Positions 50,764-59,107 of a stretch of DNA of 64,000 nucleotides are shown piece by piece. The stretch is from Nocardia pseudobrasiliensis NBRC 108224. GTDB taxonomy: Bacteria; Actinomycetota; Actinomycetes; Mycobacteriales; Mycobacteriaceae. The first letter of the stretch is position 1. The number at the start of each line of letters is the position of its first letter. The notes beneath the pieces were generated by a model. It made no database searches. It saw only the letters and a list, made by a program, of their open reading frames with translations, and was not told the origin of the DNA. The stretch lies in NCBI RefSeq assembly GCF_001613105.1, contig NZ_BDBS01000034.1, forward strand, positions 1 through 64,000, in the 5' to 3' direction. Both the position numbers and the translations under genes were made by a program.

Positions 50764-51614
50764 TCCCGGCCTCCGAATCGTGCGGTCCAGGCGTCCGCGA
50801 GCGCGACCGCAGCGCGGGCCTTGCGGGCGAACGGCGGGCCGACCATATTGCCGTCGAGTACCGCGACGCCGCCCACGGGCACGGCCTCGGTGACCCGCCG
50901 GGCGAACCGCAGTTCATCCGGATCCGGGCGATAGGCCCGATTGATCGCGGCGAGCTGTTCGGGATGGATGGCCACCTTGCCGTGGAAGCCCAGCGCTCGG
51001 GTCCCGTCGATCTCCTCCTGGAGCGAGGCGGGCTCCTCGAGGTGGAAGTTGCTCGTATCGATGCAGGCGATGCCGTAGCGGGCGCAGGCCATGGCCATCG
51101 CGTGCCGGGCGCCGAGCATGCCCGCCCAGGTGATCTCGATGCCGAGCGTGGCCGCGAAATCGGCGGAGCCGAAGACCAATCCGTCGCTGACCGCGGCGAC
51201 GGCGTCCATGGCGGCGATCGCCTCGACGGTTTCGACGGTCACATAGATCTCCGGATGCCGCCCCGCGGCGGCGAAGGCGTTGCGCACGAGCGTGATCTCC
51301 GCGGGCGCGCAGACCATCGTCATGACGATGAATCCCGGTGCGGCCGAACTCTCGGCGAGCATGATCAGATCCCGCATCGCCTCGATCGAGCCGAGTTCGT
51401 TGATCCGGACCGCGATATTCGCCGGATTGGGGGCCTTCTCCAGCGCCTCGCGGCAGATGATGCGCGCCTGCGATTTCGCCTGCGCCGGAACGGAATCCTC
51501 GAGATCGATCAGATGGACGTCGGCATCGTAGGACCACGCCTTGACGACGCGATCCAGCGACAGGGCCGGGGTGTAGAAGATGCTGCGGGGGATGGCCCGC
51601 GCCCCGGCGGTCAC
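50760..51614 (-). CDS. CitE-like HpcH/HpaI aldolase (malyl-CoA lyase-type)
   Basis: A 284-residue TIM-barrel lyase of the HpcH/HpaI/CitE superfamily. RSIFYTPAL start, DLEDSVP (Mg-binding region), AVRINE, VETVEAI, and the GSADFAATLG segment are all present in the order of malyl-CoA/beta-methylmalyl-CoA lyases. It would join glyoxylate or another 2-oxo acid to an acyl-CoA, giving a malyl-CoA-type thioester. GTG start 51614 overlaps the synthase stop by 4 bp. MaoC in the same operon could then dehydrate the product. Confidence 0.82.
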   Translation of the reverse strand: MTAGARAIPRSIFYTPALSLDRVVKAWSYDADVHLIDLEDSVPAQAKSQARIICREALEKAPNPANIAVRINELGSIEAMRDLIMLAESSAAPGFIVMTMVCAPAEITLVRNAFAAAGRHPEIYVTVETVEAIAAMDAVAAVSDGLVFGSADFAATLGIEITWAGMLGARHAMAMACARYGIACIDTSNFHLEEPASLQEEIDGTRALGFHGKVAIHPEQLAAINRAYRPDPDELRFARRVTEAVPVGGVAVLDGNMVGPPFARKARAAVALADAWTARFGGRE

Positions 51615-52882
51615 CGGACCGGCTCCGGCTCGACCGCGCCCGCGGGCGCACCCACGCCGGTGAGCACCGCGCACAGGTCGCGGATCTGTTCCTCGGTGTG
51701 CCCGGCGCGCAACATGACCCGCAGTCCCGCGGTGCCGCGCGGCACGATGGGGAAGAACACCGGGGAGACGTAGAACCCGGCCTCGAAGACCGTGCGGCCC
51801 GCCTCGATCACGGTCGCGTCGCTCATCGGCACCAGCCGGATCGGATAGGTGCTGCCCGCCTGATCGGTGCCGACCAGCGAATCGAACAGCGCGATATTGC
51901 GATACAGCCGATCCTGCAGTTCGGTGAGTTCGCCGGTCCGATGGATCTCCGCGGAGGCCAGACCCGCGCCGCACGCGGCGGTATTCAGCAGTTGCGAATA
52001 GTTCAGCGCCCCACCGAAACGCTCGATGACGCGCAGCGTCTGCTTGGAATAGCCGTCCAGGACGATGGCCGCGCCGCTGGTGCCGAACGCCTTGTTGAGC
52101 GTCATCACGACAATGGTGCGCTCATCCAGTACGGGGCTGTGCGAGCGGACGTAGCCGATGCCGCGCTCACCGTAGGCCGACATGGAATGCGAATCGTCGT
52201 AGTAGACCAGCAGACCGTATTTGTCCTGCAGCGCGGCCAGTTCGCGGACCGGGGCGTAGCCGCCCAGGCTGTCGCTGCCGTCGCAGACGTAGGCCACCCG
52301 GGCGTATTTCTTGCACGCGTCCTCGATGAAATCCAGATCGTGATGGGGTGAGGTGACGACCTCGGTCTCATCGGCGCAGACCGGTTTGACGTTGGCCATC
52401 GAGATGTGCGCGTAGCGATCGAAGATCATCAGCGGGCGCGTGCCGTTGCCGAGGTGTCCGGAGGCGATCAGCGGCAGCAGGCCGAAGGTCGCGGTGCTGG
52501 CGGAGATGGCGCAGACCACGGTGGCCCCGAGCAATTCGCTCAGTGAATCCTCGAGTTCCAGCATCGCGGGGATCTGCACGCGGCTGCGCGCGATGCAGTG
52601 GTCCAAGACGCCGTAGCGGCGCAGCGCCTCCACCCCGCCCTCGATCACCTTCGGATGGGTGTCCAGATCCAGATACGAGCAGCAGCTGAAATTGACGAAT
52701 TCGTGTCCGGCGGCGGCGTATTCGAGCCCCGGCCGGGTGCGCAGTACGCCGTCGTCGAGATCGGCGACGATTCCGGCCAGCCCGTTGCGTTCGGACATGT
52801 CCCAGAAGGTATTGCCGATACCGACCAACTTGTCGTTATTGCGATAGGCGTGGGTCGGGGTGATCTGCTTGCGGTCGGTCAT
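51611..52882 (-). CDS. Alpha-oxoamine synthase (AONS/KBL-type PLP enzyme)
   Basis: A 423-residue fold-type I PLP enzyme of the alpha-oxoamine synthase family. The Asp-His pair of YYDDSHSM (D229, H232) and Lys264 in TLNKAFGTSG (usual form: TLSKAFG) bind PLP. These enzymes condense an amino acid with an acyl-CoA and lose CO2, making an alpha-amino ketone. Start ATG 52882 overlaps the oxygenase stop (ATGA). In this operon its acyl-CoA could come from CitE-like plus MaoC steps, giving a carbonylmethylene-type unit as in ketomemicin (from memory; not proven here). Confidence 0.85.
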   Translation of the reverse strand: MTDRKQITPTHAYRNNDKLVGIGNTFWDMSERNGLAGIVADLDDGVLRTRPGLEYAAAGHEFVNFSCCSYLDLDTHPKVIEGGVEALRRYGVLDHCIARSRVQIPAMLELEDSLSELLGATVVCAISASTATFGLLPLIASGHLGNGTRPLMIFDRYAHISMANVKPVCADETEVVTSPHHDLDFIEDACKKYARVAYVCDGSDSLGGYAPVRELAALQDKYGLLVYYDDSHSMSAYGERGIGYVRSHSPVLDERTIVVMTLNKAFGTSGAAIVLDGYSKQTLRVIERFGGALNYSQLLNTAACGAGLASAEIHRTGELTELQDRLYRNIALFDSLVGTDQAGSTYPIRLVPMSDATVIEAGRTVFEAGFYVSPVFFPIVPRGTAGLRVMLRAGHTEEQIRDLCAVLTGVGAPAGAVEPEPVR

Positions 52883-53748
52883 CGGGTGCTCCCGGCCGTT
52901 TCGGGCTGATAGTTGTAGACGCCCTTGAGTTTTCGGAAGGCGGCGGTGTAGAGGGCACTGCCCAGGACGTAGGGGCGGCGCAGGATCTTCGGATCCCACA
53001 TCCAGAAGTTCATATTGATATTGAGTTCGTCCACCGATTCGGCCTGATGCCACCAGCCCAGCGGCAGATACAGCATCTGACCGGGTTCCAGCAGGATGTC
53101 GCGGCGCTGCGGCAGGCGCGCGTCGAGTCGCGGAAAGCGGCGTGGGTCGACATCGGTGAAGTCGAACGCCTGTGACTTGTCGCCGAAACCCTGCAGCAGC
53201 GAGCGCGGATAATAGTCGCGGAATCCCGGCGGCATGAGGATGAACCGCTTGCGGCCCTCGAGTTGGATATTGAAGTTCTCCAGCTCGTCGAAATGGCTCT
53301 GGGTGAATACGCTGCGGTGGCTGATCCACAGATTCGCGGCATTGCGCAAACCGCGCGGCCCGAACAGCACCTCGGGATCGAATCCGATGATCGCGCGGAC
53401 CGCCTCGGGCATGTTCATGATATTGGCGACTATGCGATGCCAGGACTGCCCGTCCGTGCCGTCGGCATAGCGTGCGAAGAACTCTCGCAGCTGGATTCGC
53501 GAGGTCTCCCAGCGCTCGGTGTTCTCCCGGTTGCTCGGCTCGGAGAACAGCGTCACCGGCGCGTCGCCGAGCCGTTCGAGCACCAGGTCGCGGTCGAAGG
53601 CGCGCTGCTGCGGCAGGCGATCGATCACGACGGGTACGTCCGCCCGGATGATCGCGTCCCGGCCCAGCGCCCGGAAATCGTCGAATGCTATGCGTGCCAC
53701 CGGCAGTGGCCCGGCCTCGGTTGCGGCCCCGATACGGTCGTGGGTCAC
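52879..53748 (-). CDS. JmjC-like cupin (Fe(II)/2-oxoglutarate) oxygenase
   Basis: A 289-residue cupin_8/JmjC-like protein. Metal triad: H152 and D154 in QSHFDELENF, and H234 in GWWHQAES; a strand with IQLEGRKRFILMPPG follows the first part of the triad. Such enzymes hydroxylate amino acids or small molecules, or proteins. GTG start with GGGAGGA just before it, 24 bp after the MFS gene. First enzyme of the operon, probably tailoring an amino acid or product. Confidence 0.8.
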   Translation of the reverse strand: MTHDRIGAATEAGPLPVARIAFDDFRALGRDAIIRADVPVVIDRLPQQRAFDRDLVLERLGDAPVTLFSEPSNRENTERWETSRIQLREFFARYADGTDGQSWHRIVANIMNMPEAVRAIIGFDPEVLFGPRGLRNAANLWISHRSVFTQSHFDELENFNIQLEGRKRFILMPPGFRDYYPRSLLQGFGDKSQAFDFTDVDPRRFPRLDARLPQRRDILLEPGQMLYLPLGWWHQAESVDELNINMNFWMWDPKILRRPYVLGSALYTAAFRKLKGVYNYQPETAGSTR

Positions 53749-53772
53749 GGCGTCCTCCCTGTGTACTACATT

Positions 53773-54972
53773 TCACGCCTGTTGGCTGAGCTCGGATTCC
53801 TTTGTGGAAGTGAGGATTTCGGATCCGGCGACGGTGGCGCAGCAGGCGAAGGCGCCGCCGCCGACGGCCAGCCAGCCCGCCGCCTGGAAGCCGTCGCGGT
53901 CGGCGAGTTGGCCGCCGATCGCGATGCCGAGGGCGGACCCGAGTGCGGCGACACTGGACAGCCACGCGAACCCCTCCGACAGCGATCCCGCCGGAACCAG
54001 CGCCTGGACCAGCGCGCTGCCCGAAATCCAGGTCGGCGAGACGACCAGGCCGGAAACGAATGCGCTGACGGCCATCACGACGGTCGGACCGCCGAGGGCC
54101 AGCGGCACCGCGCCCAAGCCCAGCAGCGCGATCGCCGCCAGGAACAGCCGATCCTTGCGAACACGCCAGTCCACCGCGCCGAACCACAGGCCGGACAGCA
54201 GACTGCTGAACGCGGTCAGGGCCATCAGCAGGCCGGTGAGTTCGGTGATCCGATGTTCGCGGGCGTAGGCGATGATCGTCATATCGACCGCGCCGAGGAA
54301 CAGGCCCATACCCACATAGGCCGCGATCAGGACCCGCATGCCGGGTATGCCGATCGCCCCGCCTCCGCGCGTGGCTTCGGTTGTGCCGGAGGCGGGTTCG
54401 GAGCGGCGATGCGCCGCGAGCAGTAGTGAGCCGACGGTGGTCAGCACGACGCAGGCGATCAGTCCGGCGGAGGCGTGCACGCCGGTCACCAGCGCGACCA
54501 CCAGCAGCGGCCCGGTGACGAAGACGACCTCGTCGAGGATCGACTCGACGGCGTAGGCGGTGCGCAATCGGCCGGGTTCGGCCAGACTCGCCCAGCGGGC
54601 GCGCACGAACGAGCCGAGCGGGACCACCGTGACGCCCGCGCACAGGGCCGCGGCGAGCAGAATCCACGGCGGCGCGGCGAGGGCGATCGTGGCGGCCAGC
54701 AGGGCGGTGGCCAGCAGATTCAGCGCGCCGCCGGTGACTATCACGCGGCGCTGGCCGAAGCGATCGGCCAGACGGCCGATGTACGGCCAGGCAACGCCCT
54801 GGGCGACTACCAGTGTGCCCGCGACGATTCCGGCGGTGCGCAGGGCGCCGTCCATCGCGACGACGAACAGCACACAGCTGACCGATCGCATCGATGCGGG
54901 AAACCGGCCGATCAGTCCCGACAGGGAAAGGGTCGCCGCGCCCGGTGTTTTCAGCAAACCGATATAAGACAC
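53773..54972 (-). CDS. MFS transporter, 12 TM
   Basis: A 399-residue major facilitator with about 12 TM segments. The start LKTPGAATLSLSGLIGRFP and the following GRLADRFGQRRV loop are typical of actinobacterial MFS exporters. The GTG at 54972 follows a G7 run that may serve as ribosome site. It heads the operon, as export or self-resistance proteins do in biosynthetic clusters. A 14-bp perfect palindrome lies in the divergent region. Confidence 0.82.
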   Translation of the reverse strand: MSYIGLLKTPGAATLSLSGLIGRFPASMRSVSCVLFVVAMDGALRTAGIVAGTLVVAQGVAWPYIGRLADRFGQRRVIVTGGALNLLATALLAATIALAAPPWILLAAALCAGVTVVPLGSFVRARWASLAEPGRLRTAYAVESILDEVVFVTGPLLVVALVTGVHASAGLIACVVLTTVGSLLLAAHRRSEPASGTTEATRGGGAIGIPGMRVLIAAYVGMGLFLGAVDMTIIAYAREHRITELTGLLMALTAFSSLLSGLWFGAVDWRVRKDRLFLAAIALLGLGAVPLALGGPTVVMAVSAFVSGLVVSPTWISGSALVQALVPAGSLSEGFAWLSSVAALGSALGIAIGGQLADRDGFQAAGWLAVGGGAFACCATVAGSEILTSTKESELSQQA

Positions 54973-55105
54973 TGAATAACCCCCCCGACGAATTGAGAGT
55001 CGGCTTTCGCCCGCTACGATGCGCAAGCGTACAACATAAAGAAGGACCTTTTCTCGAAATACATTCGGAATCCAGGCAAAAAACATGATCGGAACATTTG
55101 AAAAA

Positions 55106-55119
55106 TTCGACCGGTCGAA
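55106..55119. promoter_or_regulatory. Perfect palindrome TTCGACCGGTCGAA, divergent operator candidate
   Basis: A 14-bp uninterrupted palindrome in the 247-bp AT-richer gap between the biosynthetic operon (54972) and the YdcF-like gene (55220). Such a short, spacer-less palindrome could be a regulator site, though 14-bp palindromes also arise by chance. On the minus strand TATGTT at about 55033-55038 is a weak -10 candidate. Confidence 0.4.
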
Positions 55120-55219
55120 ACGCGGGGTCGGGTGGATTGTCCGTTGTTTGGTTGCGGCACAACGGGGAATCGCCGCTGCGTCGGCTACCACGATGCGGTG
55201 GAAGAGGGAGGCGAGGACG

Positions 55220-56263
55220 ATGGGATCGGCGGCGCTGTTGATCATCGGCACGGCCCTGGCGATCATCGGGGCGATACGCACGGCGTACGAACCACGCCGA
55301 CTATCCACGGGATTCGTTCTGCTGGCGGCCCTTTCGGCGCTGCTGCTCGGCTGGGGCGGACCGATCGCGGAGCTGTCGCCGATCACGGTGTCGCGTCTCG
55401 GCGTTGGCATTCTGGTGGCCCTCGTGCCGCTGGGCGCGGGCATTGCGCTGATCGCCAACGGCGTGCTGGTGATGCGGCGGGAGGGGCCCGCGCCGATCAC
55501 CTGTACTCCCATCGTGGTCGGCGGTGGCCTGCTGATGCTGGTGGCGGCGACCGTGGCGGTGGGCGCGGATCCGCGTGTCCCGCCCTGGGTTACGGGGCTG
55601 GTGGTCACGATGGGCACCCTCTCGCTGTATCTGCTCGCCCATCTGATCGCGTTCGGCGGCTACGCCCTGCTCTACAGCAATCTGCCGGACGAACCGGAGA
55701 CCGATGCGGTCCTGGTACTCGGCTGCGGTCTGAATCTGGTCCGGGTCACGCCGCTGCTGAAGGCGCGACTCGAGCGTGGGATCCGGGCCTACCACGCGGC
55801 GGTGGCCGCGGGGGCCGGTCCGCTGGTCGTGGTGTGCGGCGGTCGCGGACCGGATGAGGCCATCTCCGAGGCGGACGCCATGGGCCGCTACCTCGCCGCG
55901 CACGGCATACCGCGCGGGGTCGTGGTCCGCGAGCGGCGCTCGCGCAATACCGAGGAGAATCTGCGCAATGGACTGCGCGAACTCGAGGCCCGCGGCCTGC
56001 CCGCGGACCGAATCCGGATCACGGTGGTCACCAGCAACTTTCACGTGCTGCGCACGGCCGCGCTGACCCGGCGCATGGGCATCGACGCCCAGGTGCTCGG
56101 CGCTCGGACCGCGGGTTACTACTTACCCGCGGCCTTCCTGCGCGAATTCGTCGCGGTGCTCACCACCCACTACCGGCGCACCCATGTCGCGGTGGCCGCC
56201 GCGGCGGCCGTCGCGCTGATCTCCGTCGCGGCCGATGCCGCCTTCACGATGACGGGTTCGTGA
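55220..56263 (+). CDS. YdcF/DUF218-like membrane protein
   Basis: A 347-residue protein: five or six hydrophobic segments in the N-terminal half (to about residue 165) and a DUF218 (YdcF-like) domain from about 175 (DAVLVLGCGL, VCGGRGPDEAISEADAMGRYL). The family binds SAM-like or cell-wall precursors; exact role unknown, some members act on lipid-linked intermediates or vancomycin response. The ATG at 55220 has GAGGCGAGG before it. Divergent from the biosynthetic operon; whether related is unclear. Confidence 0.75.
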   Translation: MGSAALLIIGTALAIIGAIRTAYEPRRLSTGFVLLAALSALLLGWGGPIAELSPITVSRLGVGILVALVPLGAGIALIANGVLVMRREGPAPITCTPIVVGGGLLMLVAATVAVGADPRVPPWVTGLVVTMGTLSLYLLAHLIAFGGYALLYSNLPDEPETDAVLVLGCGLNLVRVTPLLKARLERGIRAYHAAVAAGAGPLVVVCGGRGPDEAISEADAMGRYLAAHGIPRGVVVRERRSRNTEENLRNGLRELEARGLPADRIRITVVTSNFHVLRTAALTRRMGIDAQVLGARTAGYYLPAAFLREFVAVLTTHYRRTHVAVAAAAAVALISVAADAAFTMTGS

Positions 56264-56264
56264 A

Positions 56265-57377
56265 TCAGTCGCCGACCCGTTCGCCCGTGCCCGGGTGGAA
56301 CAGGTGAATCGCGGACGGGTCGTCGATCAGCAGGGTGACCGACTCGCCGCGGCGGGCCGGGGCGCGCTGTGGCGAGCGGGCGACGAAGGTGACCTCCTCG
56401 CCGTCGAGTCCGGCCACGGGCGTGCCGGGCAGCCGGGCGTAGACGAAGGATTCGCTGCCGAGATCCTCGACCAGTTCGACGGTCACGGTGAAACCCGCAG
56501 CGCCCTGCCGCAATCGGAGATGTTCGGGACGGATGCCGATGGTTACCCGCTCCAGATCGGCCGCGGCGAGTGCGGACATGCGCTCGCGGGGCAGCGCGAT
56601 GATGGCGCCCGCGAGATCGATGCCCTCGGCGACCAGCGGCACGGTGCACAGGGTCATCGACGGTGAGCCGATGAATCCGGCGACGAAGGCGTTGGCGGGG
56701 CGGTCGTAGAGTTCGCCCGGGGTGCTGAACTGCTGTAGGCGGCCGTCGCGCAGCACCGCGACCCGGTCGCCCATGGTCATGGCCTCCACCTGATCGTGGG
56801 TGACGTAGACGGTGGTGGCGCCGAGTCGCCGCTGCAGCGCGGCGATCTGCGTGCGGGTCTGCACGCGCAGCTTCGCGTCCAGATTGCTCAGCGGCTCGTC
56901 CATACAGAACACTCGCGGTTCGCGCACGATGGCCCGGCCCATCGCGACCCGCTGGCGCTGTCCACCGGACAGTTTCGCGGGTTTGCGGTCCAGATACGGG
57001 GTCAGCCCGAGCAGTTCGGCCGCCTCGGCCACCCGGCGCTTGCGTTCGGCCAGCGGAACTTTCATCATCTTCAGCGCGAAACCCATATTCTCGCCGACGG
57101 TTTTGCTCGGATACAGCGCGTAGTTCTGGAACACCATGGCGATATCGCGGTCCTTCGACGGCACCCCGACCATATCGCGGCCGTCGATGCGGATCGAGCC
57201 GCTGTCGATGTCCTCCAGCCCGGCCAGCATGCGCAGCGCGGTGGACTTACCCGAGCCGGAGGGCCCGACCAGGACGATGAACTCGCCGTCGGCGATGTCG
57301 AGGTCGAGCGAGTCGACCGCGAGGGTATCGGCGCCGGAGTAGGTACAGGAGGCGTTCTCGTAACGAACTGTGGCCAT
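56265..57377 (-). CDS. Sugar ABC transporter ATPase (UgpC/MsmK/SmoK-like)
   Basis: A 370-residue ATPase with Walker A GPSGSGKST, signature LSGGQRQRV, Walker B CMDEPLS and the C-terminal TOBE domain typical of UgpC/MsmX-type sugar ATPases. Energises the two permeases upstream. Start ATG 57377 has AAGGAAG before it. Confidence 0.9.
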   Translation of the reverse strand: MATVRYENASCTYSGADTLAVDSLDLDIADGEFIVLVGPSGSGKSTALRMLAGLEDIDSGSIRIDGRDMVGVPSKDRDIAMVFQNYALYPSKTVGENMGFALKMMKVPLAERKRRVAEAAELLGLTPYLDRKPAKLSGGQRQRVAMGRAIVREPRVFCMDEPLSNLDAKLRVQTRTQIAALQRRLGATTVYVTHDQVEAMTMGDRVAVLRDGRLQQFSTPGELYDRPANAFVAGFIGSPSMTLCTVPLVAEGIDLAGAIIALPRERMSALAAADLERVTIGIRPEHLRLRQGAAGFTVTVELVEDLGSESFVYARLPGTPVAGLDGEEVTFVARSPQRAPARRGESVTLLIDDPSAIHLFHPGTGERVGD

Positions 57378-57387
57378 TGCTACTTCC

Positions 57388-58212
57388 TTATTTGATCGCA
57401 CCGAAGGACAGGCCGCGCACCAGCTTGTTCTGCGCCAGCCATCCGGCCAGCACCACGGGCAGGGCGGTCAGGACCGCCGCGGCCGACAGCCGCGCCCAGT
57501 ACAGGCCCTCGCCGGTGATGAAGCCGACCAGATAGACCGGAATCGTCTGTGCCTGCACCGCGGTCAGATTCACCGCGAAGAAGAATTCGTTCCACGAGAA
57601 GATGACGCAGATCAGCGCGGTGGCGGCGATTCCGGGGGAGACCAGGGGCGCGATCACCTCGCGCACGGCGGTGAGGGTTCCGGCGCCGTCCATTCCGGCG
57701 GCCTCGAGCAGCTCGCCCGGGACCTCGAGGAAGAACGAGCGCATCATCCACACCGCGATGGGCAGATTCATGCCGGTGTAGAGGATCACCAGGGCCCAGA
57801 TATTGTCCAGCAGGCCGATATCGCCGACGATCACGTACAGCGGCACGATCGCGGCCACGATCGGCAGCATCTTGGTGCCGATGAAGAACATCAGCGCGTC
57901 GCGGGTGCGCCGGATCGGGCGTAGCGACAGTGCGAAGGCCGCCGGAATGCCCAGGGCCAGTACGAGAATCGTGGAGACGATCGTGGCGAAGGCGGAATTG
58001 AGCAGGGTGGTCCCGATACCGCTGTCCAGAACCGCGGAGAACTGGTCCAGCGTCGGGGTGAACAGCAGTTTCGGCGGATCGGTGTAGGCGTCACCCTCCT
58101 GTTTGAACGCCGTCAGCACCATCCACAGCACCGGGAAGAACATCCCGAGGCCGATCGCCCAGGCCAGTACGCCCCAGGCCGCGCCGATTCGGTCGCGTCG
58201 CTTCGCATTCAT
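57388..58212 (-). CDS. Sugar ABC permease (MalG/SmoG-like)
   Basis: A 274-residue permease of the carbohydrate family with about six TM segments and the EAA motif (EAAGMDGAGTLTAVREVIAPL). Its start and the next gene's stop share base 58212. Partner of the preceding permease, in the polyol locus. Confidence 0.89.
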   Translation of the reverse strand: MNAKRRDRIGAAWGVLAWAIGLGMFFPVLWMVLTAFKQEGDAYTDPPKLLFTPTLDQFSAVLDSGIGTTLLNSAFATIVSTILVLALGIPAAFALSLRPIRRTRDALMFFIGTKMLPIVAAIVPLYVIVGDIGLLDNIWALVILYTGMNLPIAVWMMRSFFLEVPGELLEAAGMDGAGTLTAVREVIAPLVSPGIAATALICVIFSWNEFFFAVNLTAVQAQTIPVYLVGFITGEGLYWARLSAAAVLTALPVVLAGWLAQNKLVRGLSFGAIK

Positions 58213-59105
58213 CAGGCCGCCTCCTCTCTACCGGTGAAGGACCGGAACAGCAGTCGCAGCGCGAGCGTGGCGACCACGGTGGTGGCGACGACGGTCACCA
58301 CACCCATCGCCGCGGCCTGGCCGATATCGAAGCCGAGGAAGGCGCGCTGATAGATGTAGAACGGCAGATTCGAACTGGCGATGCCCGGCCCGCCGGAGGT
58401 CATCATGTATACCGCGTCGAACGTGTTGACCAGATAGATCGCGCCGAGGACCGCGCCGAGTTCGATGAATCGGCGCAGATGCGGCAGGGTGAGTTCGCGG
58501 AAGATCTGCAGCGCGCCCGCGCCGTCGACCCGGGCGGCCTCGGCGATGTCGCGAGGCATCGACTGTAGGCCCGCCAGGATGAGCAGCATCATGAAAGGCG
58601 TCCACTGCCAGACCAATTCGGCCATCACCGCCGGGAGCGGATATTTGCTCACCCAGTCGATCTGGCCGGCCCCGAACGGTTTCAATACGAAGTTGATCAA
58701 TCCGAACACCGGGTCGAGCATGGTCGTCTTCCAAATCAACGCCGCTGCAACCGGTGTCACGAGAAATGGCGTGATGAGCAGAGTCCGCACGATGCCGCGG
58801 CCGAGGAAGGCGCGGTCGAGCAGGATGGCCAGCAGCAGTCCGAGGATCACCGAGACGATCACCGTGCCCGCGATCAGAATGACGGTATTGAAAGCGACTT
58901 CGCGAAATTGGCTGTCGCGGAACACATCCGCGTAGTTCCGCAGCCCGGTGAAATGCCGCGAACCCGGCCGCACCAGATTCCACGACTGGGTGGAGTAGTA
59001 CAGCGTGAATACGAACGGCACCTGGGTGACCACGATCATGAAGATCAGCGCGGGCAGCAGCGGGCCGCGCCGTCGCCAACCCTCGGCGCGCGAGATTCCG
59101 GACAT
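58212..59105 (-). CDS. Sugar ABC permease (MalF/SmoF-like)
   Basis: A 297-residue permease with about six TM segments; EAA motif EAARVDGAGALQIFRELTLPHL near residue 195. Begins two bases after the binding-protein gene stop. Part of the polyol or sugar importer. Confidence 0.89.
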   Translation of the reverse strand: MSGISRAEGWRRRGPLLPALIFMIVVTQVPFVFTLYYSTQSWNLVRPGSRHFTGLRNYADVFRDSQFREVAFNTVILIAGTVIVSVILGLLLAILLDRAFLGRGIVRTLLITPFLVTPVAAALIWKTTMLDPVFGLINFVLKPFGAGQIDWVSKYPLPAVMAELVWQWTPFMMLLILAGLQSMPRDIAEAARVDGAGALQIFRELTLPHLRRFIELGAVLGAIYLVNTFDAVYMMTSGGPGIASSNLPFYIYQRAFLGFDIGQAAAMGVVTVVATTVVATLALRLLFRSFTGREEAA

Positions 59106-59107
59106 GG

